Origin: an uncultured Eubacteriales bacterium
GTDB taxonomy: Bacteria > Bacillota > Clostridia > Oscillospirales > Oscillospiraceae
Assembly: GCA_900546075.1 (NCBI GenBank)
Contig: URBH01000030.1
Location: 1-27,793, forward strand
DNA: 27,793 bases
Direction: 5' to 3'
The notes under the pieces are model-generated. The model ran no database searches, was not told the origin of the DNA, and was given only the letters and a program-made list of their open reading frames with translations. A program made the translations under genes and the position numbers. This document shows positions 20,755 through 27,793 of the stretch, in pieces (position 1 is the first letter of the stretch; each line of letters starts with the position of its first letter).

Positions 20755-21793
20755 TGCGTCCCTCCTGCGCCAGCTGCAACAGCAGCAGCTCCAACAGGCG
20801 CTCCGGGTCATCGTAGGAAGTTTTGATCTTATAGTCCGTTTCCAGCACCAGCTCTGCTGCCCGGCGGCAGAATTCCGGCGTGAACCGTCTGGCCGCCTCC
20901 ATGGTCTTTCTCGCGGGATAGTCCGGGATGCCGCAGAGCCTTTGCAGGTCAGAGGCGTTTTTTCCGTTGTCCAGCAGCGTCCGCGCGGCGCTGACCCGGC
21001 GGAAGTGGTTGCCCACCGCCCCCAGAATCGCCAGCGGCTCCTGCTGCATCTTCAGCAGCTGCTGCAATTTCACCAGTGCCTGGTCGAAACGTCCGGCGCT
21101 GAGCATATCCGTCATCTGGAACACCACGGCGTCCAGCACCGGCTCGGTGACGGCGTCGATGTCGGTCTTCCGAATCTCGTTTGCGCCGGAATAGGCGCAG
21201 ATCTTGTCAATTTCGCCGCTCAGCGCCGTCATGGTACCGCCGGTGATGTCGATGAGGTACAGGCACAGGTCGGTGGATATCCGCTTGTCCCGGGCCATAA
21301 AATGCCTTGTGACCCAGGCTGCCAGATCCTTCTGATTCTGCTTGGCAAATTCCACGATCCGCCCGGCGCCGTCGATCGCCTCCCAGAGCTTTTTCAGGCG
21401 CTTGTCCGGCTTCCAGGGGGTCGTCTCGTAGGTGAACACCACCGTGCAGTAATCCGGAATATCCGATAAAATCTCCGCAATTTTGTTCCGGTCGGACTCC
21501 CCCAGCTTGAACAGATCCACCTCGTCCACCTGAACCATGGTATGCTCCGACATCATGGGCAGATTCTCCACGGCATCGGCGAAGGTCTGCAAATCAAAGG
21601 TTTCACTGTTCATCCGGTGGAAGTTGAAGGACTCCGTCAGCGCGTCCAGCAGCTGCTTCTTCATCTGCTCCAGGTAGTGGTGCAGCAGAAAGACCTCTTC
21701 CCCATGGAAAATGTACAGCCGCCCCAAGTCCTTGTTTTTCAGCTGGGTTTTCAGTTCCTGCAAATTGCCCCCGGGGGCTGTTTTTTTTGCCAT
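20747..21793 (-). CDS. holA: DNA polymerase III delta subunit
   Basis: This 348-residue clamp-loader subunit opens the beta sliding clamp. It has the delta N-terminal AAA+-like domain (LGRLYIFHGEEVFLLHHYLEQMKK) without a functional Walker A, the middle helical domain (ITGGTMTALSGEIDKICAY) and the C-terminal collar domain with DNGKNASDLQRLCGIPDYPARK. In-frame sequence upstream to 21961 lies inside comEC; the ATG at 21793, with AGAAGGTGA before it and four bases after the comEC stop, is chosen. The order comEC-holA is common in Firmicutes. Confidence 0.93.
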   Translation of the reverse strand: MAKKTAPGGNLQELKTQLKNKDLGRLYIFHGEEVFLLHHYLEQMKKQLLDALTESFNFHRMNSETFDLQTFADAVENLPMMSEHTMVQVDEVDLFKLGESDRNKIAEILSDIPDYCTVVFTYETTPWKPDKRLKKLWEAIDGAGRIVEFAKQNQKDLAAWVTRHFMARDKRISTDLCLYLIDITGGTMTALSGEIDKICAYSGANEIRKTDIDAVTEPVLDAVVFQMTDMLSAGRFDQALVKLQQLLKMQQEPLAILGAVGNHFRRVSAARTLLDNGKNASDLQRLCGIPDYPARKTMEAARRFTPEFCRRAAELVLETDYKIKTSYDDPERLLELLLLQLAQEGRNG

Positions 21794-21797
21794 GGTT

Positions 21798-24020
21798 TCA
21801 CCTTCTGATGGTAATGGTTCCGTCCCGGTCTGTCCGGTACACCGTGCAGCCGAAGCTTTCCAGCCGCTGCAGGGTCTCCGCCGCCGGGTGTCCGTAGAGA
21901 TTGTCCTTTCCTGCGCTGACGCAGACCGTCTGCGGTCTGGCTGCGGCGAGAAGATCCTCACAGGTGGAGTTTTTGGAGCCGTGATGTCCGGCGATCAGCA
22001 CGTCCACCTCCGGGATTTTCCCGGCGTGGAGCAGCATCCGCTCGCCGTAGGCGCTCCGGTCTCCCGTTATGAGTATATCACAGTTTTCCGTATCAAACAA
22101 GACGCACAGGCTGTTTTCGTTTTCGCTTCCATGGGAATCGGCGGCGAAAATGTGCAGATTTGTTTTCCCGTAGGTCAAAAGCAAGTCCTGCCCGGCGTAA
22201 ACTGCCTCTTCGTTATCCGGCGTCAAAATGCCATTCTCCGGTGGGAGGATGAGGACATCCGCTTTTACCCGGCTCAAAAGATTTTCCGCCGCGCCGGTGT
22301 GATCCCGGTCGCCGTGGGTCAGAATCAGCCCGTCCAGCCGGGAAATGCCTTGGCTCAGAAGCGTTTCTGCGGCAATGTCCGCGGTTTCGGTATCGCTGTC
22401 CCCGCCGCAGTCCACCATGTACGTCCGGCCTTCGCTTTGGAGCAGAATGCACTGCCCCTGCCCCACATCCAGCACCGTTACCCGGGTGTCGTCCAGCATC
22501 GGCTCTGCCCAGGATGCCAGCAGCGCCAGGCACAGTCCCAGCGTGCCGCAGCACAGCAGAACGCCCGGGCGGCGGTTCCGGCTCAGGAGAAAAACCATCA
22601 GCAGCACATACACGGCTGCCAGCCAGATGGTAATGTACGGACTTCTGGTATACACCGCCGCCAGGGGGAAGCCCGCCAGCAGCTTCGCCACAAACAAAAC
22701 ATAACGAATCGGCCACGCGACGATTTTTCCCAGAATCATCGCCCCGCCCGTCCAGAACGCACCCACCAGGCTGACCGCCACAAGCCCATAGAAAATGAAG
22801 CTGATGACCCACAGAGTGAGCAGATTGGTCACCACGCCCACAAGGCTGACGGTGCCAAAATACCAGGCGCTCAGCGGCGTTGTGAAAATCATGGCGCTGA
22901 GGGTGATGGACACGGAGGCGGTAAACCAGCGAATCAGGGTGGGTCTGACGCCCTTCCCCTTGCCGTCCGGGAACAGCGAAAGCAGCCATTTGCGGGTACC
23001 CGGCGAAAAGAGGTAAATCCCCGCCACACTGGCCACGGACAGCTGGAAGCCCACGGAGGTGATGACCAGCGGGTTGCCCGTCAGCATCACCACGGCGGCA
23101 AAGGAAAGCGCAGCGGGGCCGTCGTATTCCTTGTTCAGCAGCAGCGCCGCCAGCATCAGCGCGCACATGATGCACGAGCGGCTGACCGACGGGGTAAAGC
23201 CCGCTACCGCCGCGAAAAGCAGCAGCGTCGGAAACCCAACAAGGGCAGTCAGAAACCGTTTCCGGAAGGTTATGGCAGTGAGCAATGCGAACAGAATCGA
23301 CACATGCAGCCCAGAAACAGCCGCCACATGGCGGATTCCGCTGATTTTCAGACTGGTATCCACCCCGTAGCTCAAATCGGTGGTATCGCCCAGCAGAAGC
23401 GCCCGGGCGAAGGGCGCAGCGTCCTCTGGGATGCAGGTCTGCAAAATTTCCTGAATCCGGTGCCGCAGCCGTGGCGGGAAATCCCGCCAGAACGCGCCTG
23501 TATGGGGCGAAACGGAAGCCTTGTCTGCCTGATACGCCAGCAGGAAAATACCATTGCCCGCGTGATAGGTTCTGTTCTCCTTCGGCGTGGTGGCGCGAAA
23601 GCGAAACTGACCGGAGATCACGTCCCCGGGTTCCAGGGGTTCGTCCAAATCCAGATACGCCCGCAGGCGGTAGGACTTTCCTTCCAGCTGCACCGTGCCG
23701 TCCACGCCGATACCGTATGCCGTTTCATAGCTGTAGTCCGACACCCGGATGACTGCGTCTGCCGTCTTCCCGTCCATCGCCCCGGCGGCGCTCAGGTAAA
23801 AGCCGTCATACAGGGTAAACCAGCCCATTCCCGCAGCAAAGCCAAGGAAAACCGCGGCAACCCGCCGGAACCAAATGTACTTTCTCCCCGCAATCGCCGT
23901 CAGAAGCGTCAGCACCCCGCCCGCGACTGTCAAAATGACCCGCACATTTCCCGTGAGGACATACGCGCACAGGCAGCAGGCCGCGCCGAAGCCCAGAGAA
24001 AACCACACCAGTTTACGCAT
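21798..24020 (-). CDS. comEC: DNA uptake channel protein ComEC/Rec2
   Basis: The 740-residue membrane protein is the channel for single-stranded DNA entry in natural transformation. It opens with two helices and an N-terminal outer OB-like region (about 75-190), then the competence domain with many helices (HVAAVSGLHVSILFAL, then VGFQLSVASVAGIYLF). The metallo-beta-lactamase domain follows from about 530, with HGDRDH (569-574) as the metal motif and AGHHGSKNS later. The length fits complete ComEC. No comEA lies upstream in this window. The cluster continues with holA four bases downstream. Confidence 0.92.
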   Translation of the reverse strand: MRKLVWFSLGFGAACCLCAYVLTGNVRVILTVAGGVLTLLTAIAGRKYIWFRRVAAVFLGFAAGMGWFTLYDGFYLSAAGAMDGKTADAVIRVSDYSYETAYGIGVDGTVQLEGKSYRLRAYLDLDEPLEPGDVISGQFRFRATTPKENRTYHAGNGIFLLAYQADKASVSPHTGAFWRDFPPRLRHRIQEILQTCIPEDAAPFARALLLGDTTDLSYGVDTSLKISGIRHVAAVSGLHVSILFALLTAITFRKRFLTALVGFPTLLLFAAVAGFTPSVSRSCIMCALMLAALLLNKEYDGPAALSFAAVVMLTGNPLVITSVGFQLSVASVAGIYLFSPGTRKWLLSLFPDGKGKGVRPTLIRWFTASVSITLSAMIFTTPLSAWYFGTVSLVGVVTNLLTLWVISFIFYGLVAVSLVGAFWTGGAMILGKIVAWPIRYVLFVAKLLAGFPLAAVYTRSPYITIWLAAVYVLLMVFLLSRNRRPGVLLCCGTLGLCLALLASWAEPMLDDTRVTVLDVGQGQCILLQSEGRTYMVDCGGDSDTETADIAAETLLSQGISRLDGLILTHGDRDHTGAAENLLSRVKADVLILPPENGILTPDNEEAVYAGQDLLLTYGKTNLHIFAADSHGSENENSLCVLFDTENCDILITGDRSAYGERMLLHAGKIPEVDVLIAGHHGSKNSTCEDLLAAARPQTVCVSAGKDNLYGHPAAETLQRLESFGCTVYRTDRDGTITIRR

Positions 24021-24040
24021 CCCGCCGCCCCCTTATCGTT

Positions 24041-24073
24041 GGAAAAGGCGCCGCCTTTGCGGCAGCGCCTTCC
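24041..24073 (-). terminator. Terminator after alaS
   Basis: On the minus strand an interrupted GC-rich hairpin (AAGGCGC/GCGCCTT with a GCCGC/GCGGC step and one bulged T) is followed by TTTTCC, just past the alaS stop. It lies 21 bases before the comEC start, so comEC may still be read from leak-through or from an unseen promoter. Confidence 0.6.
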
Positions 24074-24076
24074 TTA

Positions 24077-26716
24077 TTACTTCAATTTGGAAACCACGTA
24101 ATCGTCCACGATGGCAAGGGCATTGTCCACCTTAGTGACGTCCTTGCCGCCGCCCATGGCAGAATCGGGCTTGCCGCCGCCGCTGCCGCCGCAGCAGCAG
24201 CATACCTGCTTCACCAGGTCGCCGGCCTTGATGCCCCGGGCAATGGCGTCCTTGCCGCAGACGGCCAGGAAGGTGATCTTGCCCTCGTTGACCGTGGCAA
24301 GCACAGCAACCACGGAAGCATCCTTATCCCGCAGCACGTCGCCCATCTGGCGGAGTCTGCCGGTGTCGGCGTTGGGAACGCTGGCGGTGATGACCTTCAG
24401 ACCGTCCACATTGTGGGAGCCGAAGAGAATCCGGTCGATCTCGCCCACGGTCTCCTTGGCCTTGTAGGCCTCGATGGTGCGCCGCAGCTCCCGAAGCTCC
24501 TCCAGCTGGGCCTGAATCCGAGAGCCAAGCTCGATGGGCTTGGTCTTCAGCTTGGCGGCCGCTTCCAGCAGCATAGTCTGGTTCCGCTCCATTCTCTCCA
24601 GGCAGGCCTTGCCGGTAATGGCCTCGATCCGGCGGACGCCGGAGGCGACGGAGCACTCGCTCTCGATTTCAAAGGGGCCGACCTTAGCGGTGTTGTCCAG
24701 GTGGGTGCCGCCGCACAGCTCGATGGAGTAGTTGCCCATGTTGACCACCCGAACCGTGCTGCCGTACTTCTCGCTGAACAGCGCGGTGGCGCCCATGGCC
24801 TTGGCCTCGTCAACGGGCATCTCCCGGGTCACGATGTTGTAGCCCTCCAGAATGGAATTCTGGACGATGGCGTTGACCTTCACCAGCTCCTCCGGCGTCA
24901 GCGCGGAATAGTGGGTGAAGTCGAAGCGCAGCCGGTCAGGCTCCACGTAGGAACCCGCCTGATGGACATGGTCGCCCAGCACCGTCTGCAGCGCCTTTTG
25001 CAGCAGGTGGGTGGCGGAGTGGGCGCGCATGATGGCCTTGCGGCGCTCTACGTCAATGGAGGCCACCACAATATCGTCCACCTTGATGGAGCCGGTGACC
25101 ATCTTGCCGTGATGCAGGTACTTACCGCCCTTGTCCTTCTGAACATCGGACACCACAAAGCGGCTGTTGCCCATGAGAATCACGCCCTGGTCGGCGATCT
25201 GGCCGCCCATTCCGGCGTAGAAGGGGGTCTTGTCCAGCACGATGATGCCCTTTTCGCCGCCGGCAATGGTGCCGGAAACCTCGTCGCCCACGCACACCGC
25301 CAGAACCTTGGCGTCGCAGTTGTTCTGGGTGTAGCCGACAAAGGTGGTGGGGGTGTTGTCCAGCCCCAGGTCGATGCCTGCCCAGGCCAGATCGCCCAGC
25401 GCCTTCCGGGCTTCCCGGGCGCGAACCTTCTGCTCCTGCATCAGCTGGGCAAATGCCGCCTGATCCAGCGTCATATCTTCGTCGGCCACCATTTCCAGGG
25501 TCAGGTCAATGGGGAAGCCGTAGGTATCGTACAGCTTGAAGGCGTCGGCGCCGGAGAACTCCGTCTCTCCCTTGGCCTTATGCTCTGCCAGCATGTTGGA
25601 GAAGATCGCCATGCCGCCGTCGATGGTGCGGGCAAAGTTCTCTTCCTCCACCTTTATAACCTTGGTGATATAGTCGCAGCGCTCCCGCAGATAGGTGTAG
25701 TGAACCTCGTTTTCCTCCACCACGGTCTCCACGATCTGATAGAGGAAGGGGTGGTTGACGCCCAGGAGCTTGCCATGGCGGGCAGCCCGCCGCAGCAGAC
25801 GGCGCAGGACGTAGCCGCGGCCTTCGTTGCTGGGAAGCACGCCGTCGGCGATCATGAAGGTGGCTGCGCGGATATGGTCGGTGATGACCCGCAGGGAAAC
25901 GTCCATCTTCACGCTCTGGCCGTAGGTCGCGCCGGTCAGCTCCGTGACCTTGTGGGTGATGTTCATGACGGTATCCACATCGAACAAGGAGTCCACGTCC
26001 TGGCAGACCACCGCCAGACGTTCCAGACCCATGCCGGTGTCGATGTTCTTCTGCGCCAGCTCCGTGTAGTTGCCGTGGCCGTCGTTGTCGAACTGGGAGA
26101 AGACGTTGTTCCAGACCTCCATGTAGCGGTCGCAGTCGCAGCCCACGGTGCAGCCGGGCTTGCCGCAGCCGTACTTTTCGCCCCGGTCGTAGTAAATTTC
26201 GGAGCAGGGACCGCAGGGGCCGGAGCCATGCTCCCAGAAGTTGTCCTCCTTGCCGAAGCGGAAAATACGCTCGGCGGGGACGCCCACTTCCTTGTTCCAG
26301 ATCTCAAAGGCCTCATCGTCTTTTTCGTAGATAGAGGGGTACAGCCGGTTCTCGTCCAGACCCACTATCTTGGTCAGAAATTCCCAGCTCCAGGCAATGG
26401 CCTCGTGCTTGAAGTAATCACCGAAGGAGAAATTGCCCAGCATCTCGAAATAGGTGCCGTGACGGGCGGTCTTGCCGATATTCTCGATATCGCCGGTGCG
26501 GATGCACTTCTGGCAGGTGCAGACCCGGTGACGGGGCGGCTCCACCTCGCCCTTGAAGTAGGGCTTCATGGGCGCCATGCCGGAGTTGATCAGCAGCAGA
26601 GACGCATCGTTCTGGGGGATCAGAGAAAAGCTGGGCAGGCGCAGGTGACCCTTGCTTTCAAAGAAAGAAAGGAACATCTCGCGCAGTTCATTTACGCCGT
26701 AAGGCTTGGGATTCAT
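24077..26716 (-). CDS. alaS: Alanine-tRNA ligase
   Basis: The 879-residue cytoplasmic enzyme charges tRNA-Ala. The class II catalytic domain opens with LREMFLSFFESKGHLRLPSFSLIPQ-type text, split in motif 1; motif 2 carries TGDIENIGKTARHGTYFEMLGNF-like residues (about 73-95). The editing domain has HSATH (about 566-570) and CGGTH (about 667-671), which hold the zinc for removing mischarged Ser. The C-Ala domain with a Gly-rich, Cys-rich tail (CCCCGGSGGGKPD) completes it. GGAGG lies nine bases before the ATG. It is regulated by the T-box upstream. Confidence 0.97.
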   Translation of the reverse strand: MNPKPYGVNELREMFLSFFESKGHLRLPSFSLIPQNDASLLLINSGMAPMKPYFKGEVEPPRHRVCTCQKCIRTGDIENIGKTARHGTYFEMLGNFSFGDYFKHEAIAWSWEFLTKIVGLDENRLYPSIYEKDDEAFEIWNKEVGVPAERIFRFGKEDNFWEHGSGPCGPCSEIYYDRGEKYGCGKPGCTVGCDCDRYMEVWNNVFSQFDNDGHGNYTELAQKNIDTGMGLERLAVVCQDVDSLFDVDTVMNITHKVTELTGATYGQSVKMDVSLRVITDHIRAATFMIADGVLPSNEGRGYVLRRLLRRAARHGKLLGVNHPFLYQIVETVVEENEVHYTYLRERCDYITKVIKVEEENFARTIDGGMAIFSNMLAEHKAKGETEFSGADAFKLYDTYGFPIDLTLEMVADEDMTLDQAAFAQLMQEQKVRAREARKALGDLAWAGIDLGLDNTPTTFVGYTQNNCDAKVLAVCVGDEVSGTIAGGEKGIIVLDKTPFYAGMGGQIADQGVILMGNSRFVVSDVQKDKGGKYLHHGKMVTGSIKVDDIVVASIDVERRKAIMRAHSATHLLQKALQTVLGDHVHQAGSYVEPDRLRFDFTHYSALTPEELVKVNAIVQNSILEGYNIVTREMPVDEAKAMGATALFSEKYGSTVRVVNMGNYSIELCGGTHLDNTAKVGPFEIESECSVASGVRRIEAITGKACLERMERNQTMLLEAAAKLKTKPIELGSRIQAQLEELRELRRTIEAYKAKETVGEIDRILFGSHNVDGLKVITASVPNADTGRLRQMGDVLRDKDASVVAVLATVNEGKITFLAVCGKDAIARGIKAGDLVKQVCCCCGGSGGGKPDSAMGGGKDVTKVDNALAIVDDYVVSKLK

Positions 26717-26761
26717 TGGTTTCTACCTCCATAATAATTGTCGGAGCTGAAAGTGAATTTT

Positions 26762-26985
26762 TCGCTTCCAACTAAAAACGCCGCCCCTACACAATAGGGG
26801 CGACGTAAATCGCGGTACCACCCTAATTCGCCTGAAAATCAGGCATCTTAGCTGCTCTGTAACGGGAGCGCCCGTCCCGGTCCTCCCGGGCCGCTTGGAA
26901 GTGGCTGGCAGAGTTCCGGCCAGGGGCTTACACCGTCTCCCCCTCGCTCTGGGCGCGTCCTTCTGCTTGGTTTCCGCATGGCATT
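26762..26985 (-). ncRNA. Alanine T-box riboswitch
   Basis: On the minus strand the conserved T-box AGGGTGGTACCGCG (26810-26825) is complete; its TGGT bulge would pair with the ACCA end of uncharged tRNA. It is followed by a terminator stem (26779-26805) and a TTTTT run (26774-26778). Upstream are Stem I-like elements with AGAGCGAGGGGGAGACGG and GGTGTAAGCCCC. A GCC specifier for alanine is plausible, but its exact position is not assigned. Uncharged tRNA-Ala would favour readthrough into alaS. Confidence 0.88.
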
Positions 26986-27001
26986 TCGTGTATTTGGGGC
27001 T

Positions 27002-27029
27002 ATTTTACCACATTTTTCTGATTTTTCAA
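27002..27029 (-). promoter_or_regulatory. Promoter of the T-box-alaS unit
   Basis: On the minus strand TTGAAA (27024-27029) and TAAAAT (27002-27007) are separated by 16 bp, just upstream of the T-box leader. Confidence 0.6.
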
Positions 27030-27056
27030 TATTTATTTTATCCCGCACCGTAAAAT

Positions 27057-27563
27057 TTAGCCGAGATTTTCCCATTTATAATTGTGCAGCTGACCGAAAT
27101 TACTGAGCTCCGGGTAATTCCACTGCCGCAGTGCCTCGTAAACCGCGATTGCAACCGAGTTTGAAAGGTTTAAACTGCGTATTTCGCCCTGCATGGGTAT
27201 TCGCACGCACCTTTCGGGATTTTTTATGAGCAGCTCCTCGGGCAGACCCTTTGTCTCCTTGCCGAATAAAAGGTAGCAGTTATCGGGATAATTTACATCC
27301 GAATGAGTTTGTCTGCCCTTCGTGGTGAAATAAAAATAAGTGCCGTCATTCTTTTCAAAAAACTCTGCAAGACTGTCATAATAGGTAATATCAAGGTATT
27401 TCCAGTAATCAAGCCCCGCGCGCTTAAGCTTTTTATCGTCCGCCGTAAAGCCCATTGGACCTACGAGGTGCAGCCTTGCGCCCGTAGCGGCGCAGGTGCG
27501 CGCCACATTGCCCGTGTTTTGCGGAATTTCGGGCTCCACCATAACAATATTAAGCCTTGGCAT
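27057..27563 (-). CDS. trmL: tRNA (cytidine(34)-2'-O)-methyltransferase TrmL
   Basis: This 168-residue SPOUT-fold methyltransferase modifies the wobble base of leucine tRNAs using S-adenosylmethionine. Conserved segments include VEPEIPQNTGNVARTCAATG, LLFGKETKGLPEEL, and the knot region RIPMQGEIRSLNLSNSVAIA. The length is normal for the family. The start overlaps the end of the upstream partial gene by 14 bp and uses GGAGGAAAT inside that gene, so translation is likely coupled. The DNA is AT-richer than in alaS (37-55% GC in lines counted by eye), which is discussed as a finding. Confidence 0.94.
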   Translation of the reverse strand: MPRLNIVMVEPEIPQNTGNVARTCAATGARLHLVGPMGFTADDKKLKRAGLDYWKYLDITYYDSLAEFFEKNDGTYFYFTTKGRQTHSDVNYPDNCYLLFGKETKGLPEELLIKNPERCVRIPMQGEIRSLNLSNSVAIAVYEALRQWNYPELSNFGQLHNYKWENLG

Positions 27564-27792
27564 ATGCTATTTCCTCCGTCTTAATATTATTTTCGCGGTT
27601 TTTCTCGGCTAAATCCGCCCGCGCGTTTGCAAGCATAAGCTTTATTCGGTTTTCTTGGTTTACCTTTGACGCGCCCGAATCGTAGTCAATAGCCACAATA
27701 TTCATATCGGGGTTTTTCTCCTTAAGCGGCTTCATCATGCCCTTGCCGCATATGTGGTTCGGCAGGCAGCCGAACGGCTGGAGGCACAGGAC
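27550..27792 (-). CDS. 2-hydroxyacyl-CoA dehydratase activase-type protein, 3' end only
   Basis: Only the last 80 codons are in the window; the gene runs past the right edge. Read from the edge, the frame gives VLCLQPFGCLPNHICGKGMMK, followed by NPDMNIVAIDYDSGASKVNQ and ENRIKLMLANA. This is the C-terminal signature of large CoA-substrate-specific activases (HgdC-like with DUF2229), ATP-dependent iron-sulfur proteins that fire electrons into 2-hydroxyacyl-CoA dehydratases; the CLP cysteine in this part is a conserved ligand-type residue. The exact dehydratase partner is off the window. Confidence 0.85.
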   Translation of the reverse strand, partial: VLCLQPFGCLPNHICGKGMMKPLKEKNPDMNIVAIDYDSGASKVNQENRIKLMLANARADLAEKNRENNIKTEEIAYAKA

Positions 27793-27793
27793 G

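Noticed and set aside
21711..24101. Long plus-strand open frame opposite comEC (796 codons)
   Set aside because: It is antisense to a clear ComEC protein, is rich in Arg, Gln and Pro, and has no domain.
24413..26734. Very long plus-strand open frame opposite alaS (773 codons)
   Set aside because: It is the antisense shadow of the GC-rich alaS gene; its composition (Gly, His, Val-rich) and lack of motifs or ribosome site argue against a protein.
26762..26985. tRNA-like folding before alaS
   Set aside because: The complete T-box sequence and following terminator explain the structure; no cloverleaf with anticodon is present.
1..27793. Prophage, toxin-antitoxin or restriction system
   Set aside because: No integrase, capsid, toxin, nuclease or methyltransferase of those types was recognised; TrmL is a tRNA methylase and the Toprim protein is a housekeeping type.

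Overview
The window looks like chromosomal DNA of a GC-rich gut-type Clostridia (Oscillospiraceae/Ruminococcaceae-like). The basis is the Firmicutes gene set (SecE-NusG-L11-L1 cluster with L33, L10 leader, Ala T-box, ABC-F/Toprim/HolA/ComEC cluster), strong AGGAGG-type ribosome binding sites, sigma-A promoters, mostly G/C third codon positions, and surface proteins with 'YVSNNDATC' repeats. I saw no tRNA, rRNA, CRISPR array, phage gene or transposase.

Layout. 79-1725 (-): secreted repeat-rich surface protein. 1947-4204 (-): polar amino-acid ABC importer (binding lipoprotein, permease, ATPase). 4226-4632: gene-free, with a 91-bp MITE-like element. 4633-5736 (-): DUF2974-type alpha/beta hydrolase. 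5863-6584 (+): two overlapping half-size TauE/SafE (TSUP) membrane genes, meeting ruvX (-) tail to tail. 7075-9472 (+): rpmG-secE-nusG-rplK-rplA from one clear promoter, with two similar folded leaders before rplK and rplA. 9524-13848: a 4.3-kb accessory block lying between rplA and rplJ, holding a leftward operon (padR, DUF6120-like membrane gene, small secreted protein) and three rightward units of exported or membrane-anchored proteins. 13914-15022 (+): rplJ-rplL with its own promoter and L10 leader/attenuator. 15165-17351 (+): a seven-or-so-helix membrane protein of unknown function and a lipoprotein GH3 beta-N-acetylhexosaminidase. 17379-18206 (-): Mrp/NBP35 ATPase. 18286-24020 (-): comEC-holA-Toprim-ABC-F, tightly packed. 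24077-27029 (-): alaS behind a T-box. 27057-27792 (-): trmL and the 3' end of a 2-hydroxyacyl-CoA dehydratase activase-type gene, in visibly AT-richer DNA.

How it works together. The backbone is translation and growth machinery (ribosomal proteins, NusG, SecE, L10 and T-box feedback, alanyl-tRNA synthetase, tRNA methylation, DNA polymerase delta, Holliday junction resolvase). The interruption between rplA and rplJ is the most unusual part. Two of its genes share an almost identical promoter, leader, ribosome binding site and membrane anchor, and then have unrelated outer domains, which looks like a copied export cassette carrying different cargo. The cargo proteins are all predicted to sit at or outside the membrane, next to a PadR-type regulator. 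No function can be assigned from sequence alone.

Main cautions. Promoters, terminators and leaders were found by eye. The right end (from about 27.03 kb) may be a composition or assembly junction. Several start codons were chosen from ribosome binding site spacing.
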